A DNA stretch of 9,933 bases from Phycisphaerales bacterium. GTDB taxonomy: Bacteria; Planctomycetota; Phycisphaerae; Tepidisphaerales; Tepidisphaeraceae. The stretch spans positions 1 to 9,933 of the forward strand of contig JAQGHK010000275.1 in the NCBI GenBank assembly GCA_028288875.1, read 5' to 3'. The notes beneath the pieces were generated by a model. That model had not been told where the DNA came from and did not search any database. It saw nothing but the letters and a program-made list of their open reading frames with translations. Every line of letters starts with the position of its first letter. The first letter of the stretch is position 1. Positions 6,199 through 9,933 of this stretch are shown here, one piece after another. The position numbers and the translations under genes were made by a program.

Positions 6199-7413
6199 TC
6201 AGGCTCGGCACCCGATCTGCAGCGGCGGCGTGTCCTGATGCTTGTACATCACGAAATACTCGCGATGGCCGAGCGCCTCCGGCTTGCTCGGCGTGCCGCT
6301 CGCGACGGCGATGACGGCCCTCTCCAGTTCGGCAGCGGCGTCACCAAGTGAAAGCTCGCCCGTCAGCACCCGGCCAGCGTCAAAGTCCATGTCGTCCTGC
6401 ATTCGCCGATAGGTCTGGCTGTTGCCGGTGACCTTGATCAACGGCGCGACCGGCGAACCGATGACACTGCCGCGCCCGGTCACAAACAGGATGATCTGAC
6501 TGCCAGCCGAGATGAGGTCCATCAGACCTTCAGTGTCATTCGGGTTCGTGTAGCCGAACTGCATGAAGTGCGAATCGGGCACGCTGTCCATGAGCCACAG
6601 GCCGGGATGTGGCGGACGCTGGGCGACTTTGATGACGCCTTGGATCGGCTGTGACCCGCTCTTGGCAAACGCGCCCATCGACTTTTCTTCGATCGTCGTT
6701 AGACCGCCAGCGAAGTTGCCGGGCGACACGCTGTATTGCCGAACGGCCTGGCAATACGCGACAGCTTTGTCGTACGCGTGAGCAAGTTCTTCCTTGGCCT
6801 GTGCATTGGCCGCGCGAGAAAGCATGACCTCGCGCAAGCCGATCATTTCGACAATCTCTTCGAATATCGCGTTGCCGCCGGCATCGACTAAGCGGTCGAA
6901 GAACGCGCCGACGGTCGGATTGCCCGCCAGCCCGCTGGTGCCGTCGCTGCCGCCGCACTCGCAGCCGATGGTGAGGTCGGCCAGCGTCATCGGTACCCGC
7001 GGCACGTCGCGATGGATCTGCTCGCGCATTCGCCGCACGGCCGCCCTACCCCGTTCCAGGCTCGGCTTCGTGCCGCCTTCATTTTGAATGTAGAACCAAT
7101 CGCTCGCCCGCCCACTGGCCGCGGCGATGTCGGCGATTTTGTCCGGCCGGGTGTATTCGCAACCGAGGCCGACGCTCAGCACCGCGCCGATATTCGGATG
7201 CCGGGCGAGCGCCAGCATGAGGTTGATCGCGTACTGGTTGTCGTAACAGCCACTGAAGCCAACGACGTGCACGTCGTCCTCACCGGCCGCGATGGCGTGG
7301 GCGACGTGGCTGGCGCATTCCACCGTGTACACGACCAACACCAGATTCCGCACGCCCTTTCGGCCGTCGGAACGGAGGTATCCCGTCCAGGAAGTTGGCG
7401 TGACCTCACTCAT
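6199..7413 (-). CDS. uxaA: UxaA-family altronate dehydratase, large (catalytic) subunit
   Basis: This 404-residue protein corresponds to the main domain of UxaA/GarD-type sugar-acid dehydratases, which are iron-dependent cytoplasmic enzymes. It opens with GYLRSDGRKGVRNLVLVVYT. Family landmarks are FSGCYDNQYA (53-62), VGLGCE (81-86), IGCECGGSDGTSGLAGNPTVG (149-169, conserved cysteines at 151 and 153), VTGRGSVIGS (311-320), IKVTGN and DDMDFDAG (340-347). The ATG at 7413 overlaps the end of the small-subunit gene by 8 bp (ATGAGTGA), so translation is probably coupled; in-frame starts further upstream lie inside that gene. Altronate dehydratase (D-altronate to KDG) fits the neighbouring uxuA. Galactarate dehydratase or sulfolactate lyase (SuyB) are related alternatives. 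Confidence 0.92.
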   Translation of the reverse strand: MSEVTPTSWTGYLRSDGRKGVRNLVLVVYTVECASHVAHAIAAGEDDVHVVGFSGCYDNQYAINLMLALARHPNIGAVLSVGLGCEYTRPDKIADIAAASGRASDWFYIQNEGGTKPSLERGRAAVRRMREQIHRDVPRVPMTLADLTIGCECGGSDGTSGLAGNPTVGAFFDRLVDAGGNAIFEEIVEMIGLREVMLSRAANAQAKEELAHAYDKAVAYCQAVRQYSVSPGNFAGGLTTIEEKSMGAFAKSGSQPIQGVIKVAQRPPHPGLWLMDSVPDSHFMQFGYTNPNDTEGLMDLISAGSQIILFVTGRGSVIGSPVAPLIKVTGNSQTYRRMQDDMDFDAGRVLTGELSLGDAAAELERAVIAVASGTPSKPEALGHREYFVMYKHQDTPPLQIGCRA

Positions 7414-7732
7414 ATTTTGTATCTGTGGCCGCGCCCGTGTGGAGATCGAGTCCGCCGCTGCGGGTGTCGAAATTGCTTTCGCAGTTGTGCAGATGCACCC
7501 ATTCGCCACGTCCAATGTTCCGCGACGCGTGGCCGATGGGGACGCCGAATTTCGTAATCGTCTGACCTGCAGCCATGTCCGATAGCGCGATCTTGTGCCC
7601 GAGTTTGATCGGCTCGTGGATCGGCAATGTCTCGCCGCCGACTAATTGTGCTTCGCCGGCGACGGCGTCATCCAGCAACGTCGCGACGTTGTCGGCCGGG
7701 TGAACGCGGAAGCATCGGGGCGTGCTGGGCAT
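7406..7732 (-). CDS. UxaA-family dehydratase small subunit (SAF domain)
   Basis: A 108-residue SAF-domain protein equivalent to the N-terminal domain of single-chain UxaA. It is recognised by KLGHKIALSDMAAGQTITKFG (44-64) and GVPIGHASRNIGRGEWVHLHN (63-83), where the family has its IGxAxxdIxxGexVHvHN signature. It presumably pairs with the large subunit encoded immediately downstream, which its gene overlaps by 8 bp. It starts 9 bp after the RraA-like gene's stop. No strong Shine-Dalgarno sequence is seen, so coupled translation is likely. In E. coli the two domains are one chain; separate subunits are also known, for example SuyA/SuyB. The final 25 residues after HNCES look non-conserved and may be a linker-like tail. 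Confidence 0.9.
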   Translation of the reverse strand: MPSTPRCFRVHPADNVATLLDDAVAGEAQLVGGETLPIHEPIKLGHKIALSDMAAGQTITKFGVPIGHASRNIGRGEWVHLHNCESNFDTRSGGLDLHTGAATDTKYE

Positions 7733-7741
7733 GGCTCGGAC

Positions 7742-8404
7742 TTATAGGATACCGAATTTCGCAAATGCAGCGGTGGCCGTCATACCGCCTTCGATGGCGG
7801 CGCGGACGACCTTTTCGCCCCGCGCCTTATCGAGGGCCCGCTCGATCACTTCCTTTTCAACTTTTTGCGGGATGATGACGACGCCGTCGAGATCGCCGAA
7901 GACCAGATCGCCGGGCGTTACGCGAACGCCGCCGACTTCGATCGGGCAGCGGTAATCGACCACCTGCGTCCGCACGGCCGAATCCTGGGCGAAGCGGCCG
8001 CGGGAAAACACCGGCCAGTTCTGGGCCAGCACCTGCGGCGTGTCGCGGTGATAACCGTTCACCACGGCGCCGGCCGCACCGCGCGCGCGCGCGGTGGCGG
8101 TCAGCAGTTCGCCCCAGTAGGCGCAGCGCATTTCGCCGCCGCTGGCCAGGTAAACGTCGCCGGGTTGAAGTTGATCGAGGCATTCGGTCAGCTTGCCGAA
8201 CGGCTTTTGCTGCGGGCCGTATACGTCGATCATCAACACCGGCATGGCCCGGCCGATCAGTTTCATGCTGTCGCGCATCGGCTGGACGGCGGCGGGCAGA
8301 AACTGATGCTCGTAGCCAAGGGCATCAAGAATGTCGCCGACAACAGGCGAATAAAGTTCTTTCAAAGCGATATCGTAGTCCGCCTGCGGCGTTGGGTTAT
8401 TCAT
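7742..8404 (-). CDS. RraA-family protein (HMG/oxaloacetate aldolase-like)
   Basis: A 220-residue member of the RraA/4-hydroxy-4-methyl-2-oxoglutarate aldolase family. The E. coli namesake inhibits RNase E, but members in catabolic clusters are usually divalent-metal class II aldolases or oxaloacetate decarboxylases. Active-site features are YWGELLTATA (96-105) and VVNGYHRDT (114-122), with the conserved Arg120-Asp121 pair. VFSRGRFAQDS, GGVRVTPGDLVFGD and LDGVVIIPQ follow. ATG 8404 was chosen because GGAGAAGGA lies just upstream at good spacing; another ATG at 8467 would add 21 unconserved residues and overlaps the best -10 candidate. It is the first gene of the five-gene sugar-acid operon, so retro-aldol cleavage of a 4-hydroxy-2-oxo acid made by the dehydratases, yielding pyruvate, is a sensible inference. 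The true substrate is not shown. Confidence 0.9.
   Translation of the reverse strand: MNNPTPQADYDIALKELYSPVVGDILDALGYEHQFLPAAVQPMRDSMKLIGRAMPVLMIDVYGPQQKPFGKLTECLDQLQPGDVYLASGGEMRCAYWGELLTATARARGAAGAVVNGYHRDTPQVLAQNWPVFSRGRFAQDSAVRTQVVDYRCPIEVGGVRVTPGDLVFGDLDGVVIIPQKVEKEVIERALDKARGEKVVRAAIEGGMTATAAFAKFGIL
8077..8096. repeat. 20-bp perfect palindrome around a (CG)7 tract
   Basis: Fourteen alternating C and G bases (8080-8093) flanked by CAC and GTG form a perfect 20-bp palindrome inside the RraA-like gene, coding for ATARARG. Alternating CG of this length can adopt Z-DNA or a cruciform under supercoiling. It may simply reflect Ala/Arg codons in GC-rich DNA. Confidence 0.85.
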
Positions 8405-8454
8405 GGGCCGTCCTTCTCCCGCGTAGCCCGATTCGGGCAATACTTCGACGAAGG

Positions 8455-8484
8455 ATAATACAGGCATTTAGCGGCGGTACTGAA
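8455..8484 (-). promoter_or_regulatory. Candidate promoter of the sugar-acid operon
   Basis: On the minus strand TTCAGT (8484-8479) is followed after 18 bp by TATTAT (8460-8455), close to a sigma-70 -10 box. Transcription would start near 8448, giving a leader of about 44 bases before the ATG at 8404. The -35 box is poor, so this is tentative. Confidence 0.3.
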
Positions 8485-8510
8485 TAGCTTGCGAACACGC
8501 CGCCTCACCA

Positions 8511-8626
8511 ACTAACCGTCAATTTACGAAAAACCTTAGGGATGTTTCCCATTCATAGAAAATTCATGACTGGTTTTTCAGGGTTTTAGTGACATATCGT
8601 CCGCCGCTGGCCAATCGACGGTTAGT
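8511..8626. repeat. 116-bp unit bounded by 14-bp inverted repeats, AT-rich core
   Basis: ACTAACCGTCAATT (8511-8524) and AATCGACGGTTAGT (8613-8626) are inverted copies matching at 13 of 14 positions. Nested inside, GAAAAACC (8528-8535) and GGTTTTTC (8572-8579) are a perfect 8-bp inverted pair. The arrangement could be a MITE-like element, paired operators for a looping regulator, or an RNA structure. A TA dinucleotide occurs near each end (8513-8514 and 8623-8624), but no longer target-site duplication is seen and no transposase is nearby. Confidence 0.6.
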
Positions 8627-8643
8627 AGCGGCCCACTTACAAT
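8615..8643 (+). promoter_or_regulatory. Candidate promoter of the rsbR-rsbS genes
   Basis: TCGACG (8615-8620), a 17-bp spacer and TACAAT (8638-8643) approximate a sigma-70 promoter. The -35 overlaps the right arm of the 14-bp inverted repeat, so a protein bound there would affect this promoter. The predicted leader is about 70 bases to the TTG at 8721. Confidence 0.35.
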
Positions 8644-8720
8644 AGCTGCGTTCGAGAGCTTGTTCATCACCGCATCGGTTGGGGCATCTGCCTGGGCCGG
8701 AGCCTTACGGAAAGATCATT

Positions 8721-9596
8721 TTGGCCGACTCAAGGCAATCGACCATCGGCGAGATCGTCAAAGCGAATCAACAGGAACTGCTGACCAATTGGCTGCAGGA
8801 TCAATTGAGCGGCAGTTCCCGGCGAGACGATTTGATCAAAGAATCCGACCTGCGTTCACAGTCGGCGGAATTCCTGTCACTGTTCCTCGGTGCGGTATCG
8901 GCCGGTCACAATGACGACACGAAATCCGGGGCATGGGACGGCGTTCGAGAGATGCTCCGCGGCCTCTCGGAATCGCGCACACAGCAGGGCTTTTCGTCCT
9001 CTGAGGTGGCGACCTTCGTTTTTTCACTGAAGCAGGCGCTCATCGCGCTGCTGCGGCGCACACTGGCGGCTGATCCGGTCGCCCTCGCGGACGAAACCTG
9101 GCGTGCCACCGGCCTGCTGGACCAGCTCGGCCTATACACGGTGGAAGTATTCCAGAAGACCCGCGAAGACGTCATCACCCGCCAGCAGGACGAGATGCTG
9201 GAACTCAGCACGCCCGTCGTAAAGTTGTGGGACGGCATCCTCGCCCTGCCGATGATCGGCACGCTGGACAGTGGCCGGACGCAGGTGGTGATGGAAAACC
9301 TGCTGAACCGTATCGTCGAAACCGGCGCGGAAATCGCCATCCTCGATATCACCGGCGTTCCCACGGTCGACACCCTGGTCGCACAGCACCTGATTAAGAC
9401 CGTTACCGCCGCCCGCCTGATGGGGGCCGACTGCATTATCAGCGGCATTCGTCCGCAGATCGCGCAGACGATCGTTCACCTCGGCGTAGACCTGAAAGAC
9501 GTCGTCACCAAGGCAAACCTTGCCGACGCCTTCTCGCTGGCCCTGTCGCGGCTAGGCATGCGTGTCGTCAAGAATCAGCCAACGGCCCGGGCCTGA
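8721..9596 (+). CDS. rsbR: RsbR-type stressosome sensor/scaffold protein (RsbRD-type N-terminal domain plus STAS)
   Basis: With RsbS, RsbR proteins form the cytoplasmic stressosome that holds and releases the kinase RsbT. This 291-residue protein has a helical N-terminal domain (about 1-125; TIGEIVKANQQELLTNWLQD) resembling the RsbRD_N family, not the globin-like RsbRA domain. A linker (TREDVITRQQDEMLELSTPV, 147-166) leads into a C-terminal STAS domain (about 165-285) with MENLLNRIVETG, DITGVPTVDT and GIRPQIAQTIVHLG. Thr218 (TVDTLVA) aligns with the RsbT-phosphorylated Thr205 of RsbRA; near the second site (Thr171) are Thr181 and Ser184 (IGTLDSGR). TTG 8721 is preferred because GGAAAG lies about 7 bases upstream; an in-frame TTG at 8679 would add 14 residues, and no in-frame ATG occurs near the N-terminus. 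rsbS follows 34 bp downstream. Confidence 0.92.
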   Translation: MADSRQSTIGEIVKANQQELLTNWLQDQLSGSSRRDDLIKESDLRSQSAEFLSLFLGAVSAGHNDDTKSGAWDGVREMLRGLSESRTQQGFSSSEVATFVFSLKQALIALLRRTLAADPVALADETWRATGLLDQLGLYTVEVFQKTREDVITRQQDEMLELSTPVVKLWDGILALPMIGTLDSGRTQVVMENLLNRIVETGAEIAILDITGVPTVDTLVAQHLIKTVTAARLMGADCIISGIRPQIAQTIVHLGVDLKDVVTKANLADAFSLALSRLGMRVVKNQPTARA

Positions 9597-9630
9597 ACGA
9601 CCGCGTTCGACCGCCGAAAGGACCTTCCAC

Positions 9631-9933
9631 GTGGACCGGATTCCGATTTTGCGCATGGGCGAGTTCCTGCTGGTCACCATTCAGGTCGACATGCATGACC
9701 GCCTCGCGATGACCTTGCAGGATGACCTGACCACCGCCATCGCGCGGTACAGCTCGCACGGCGTGCTGATCGATATTTCTTCGCTGGACGTCGTCGATTC
9801 CTTCATTGGCCGGATGCTCGCCAACATCGCGCAGATGTCGCGCATTTTAGATGCCCAACCGGTGGTGGTGGGAATGCGGCCAGCAGTGGCAATCACCCTT
9901 GTGGAGCTGGGGATGTCGCTCGTAGGCGTGCTG
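9631..9933 (+). CDS. rsbS: RsbS-type STAS-domain stressosome protein, C-terminus cut by window edge
   Basis: The visible 101 residues are a bare STAS domain with no sensory extension, matching RsbS (about 120 residues in full). The start MDRIPILRMGEFLLVTIQVD is typical. DISSLDVVDSFIGRML (48-63) contains Ser57, equivalent to the RsbS serine phosphorylated by RsbT (Ser59 in B. subtilis). VVVGMRPAVAITLVELG follows, as in the family. The GTG start at 9631 is supported by AAAGGA 8 bases upstream. It is 34 bp behind the RsbR gene and surely co-transcribed. The canonical order rsbR-rsbS-rsbT predicts an RsbT kinase gene just past the right edge. The frame is still open at base 9933. Confidence 0.93.
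   Translation, partial: MDRIPILRMGEFLLVTIQVDMHDRLAMTLQDDLTTAIARYSSHGVLIDISSLDVVDSFIGRMLANIAQMSRILDAQPVVVGMRPAVAITLVELGMSLVGVL

Larger units (their letters stand above)
8405..8720. other. 316-bp divergent intergenic region
   Basis: It lies between the start codons of the RraA-like gene (minus) and the rsbR-like gene (plus). No credible gene is visible. It is clearly more AT-rich than its surroundings between about 8520 and 8610. It contains candidate promoters in both directions, an ATTCAT direct repeat (8551-8556 and 8562-8567), a small GGGA/TCCC stem (8539-8550), and two nested inverted-repeat pairs annotated separately. Confidence 0.8.

Noticed and set aside
7865..8458. Plus-strand open frame opposite the RraA-like gene
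   Set aside because: It is antisense to a well-conserved gene, and its translation has no recognisable motifs.
8465..8467. Upstream ATG as start of the RraA-like gene
   Set aside because: The added 21 residues are not family-like, and a strong Shine-Dalgarno sequence serves the ATG at 8404.
8500..8640. CRISPR or riboswitch in the AT-rich intergenic region
   Set aside because: There are no regularly spaced repeats, and no recognisable riboswitch core was seen; the inverted repeats are reported without a class.

Overview
The window looks like a chromosomal segment of a GC-rich, probably planctomycete-like bacterium (perhaps Phycisphaerae). That placement rests only on base composition, the tightly packed gene set and the general look of the proteins, so it is tentative. 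Eleven protein-coding genes cover nearly all of it; nine are complete and one is cut at each end. No RNA gene, CRISPR array or insertion sequence was found.

Left block (1-2053, minus strand): two NrtA/CmpA-type nitrate-binding proteins in an operon. The upstream one has no signal peptide and resembles cytosolic NasS-type nitrate sensors. The downstream one has a twin-arginine signal peptide and looks like the transporter's binding protein; its C-terminus runs off the left edge. They overlap by the four bases ATGA. A LysR-family regulator (2155-3057, plus) is divergent from them across about 100 bp that carries a good inverted-repeat operator candidate.

Middle block (3067-8404): sugar-acid catabolism. 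uxuA (mannonate dehydratase, plus) sits 9 bp behind the LysR gene. It converges on a five-gene minus-strand operon, read from 8404 down to 4273: an RraA-family aldolase-like protein, the small SAF subunit and large subunit of a UxaA-type altronate dehydratase, an SDR oxidoreductase and a D-2-hydroxyacid dehydrogenase. UxuA and UxaA reactions both yield 2-keto-3-deoxygluconate (KDG) in the hexuronate pathways. The SDR may be the hexuronate or aldonate oxidoreductase. The RraA-like protein may be an aldolase acting on a dehydration product, and the D-2-hydroxyacid dehydrogenase may reduce a downstream 2-oxo acid. The individual substrates are inference.

Right block (8721-9933, plus): an RsbR paralogue with an RsbRD-type N-terminal domain and a STAS domain, followed by an RsbS-type STAS protein cut by the right edge. 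Together these are the scaffold of a stressosome signalling module; an RsbT kinase would be expected just outside the window.

The 316-bp gap between the divergent sugar-acid operon and rsbR is the most unusual non-coding stretch. It is AT-rich and holds two nested inverted-repeat pairs, the outer pair defining a 116-bp unit.
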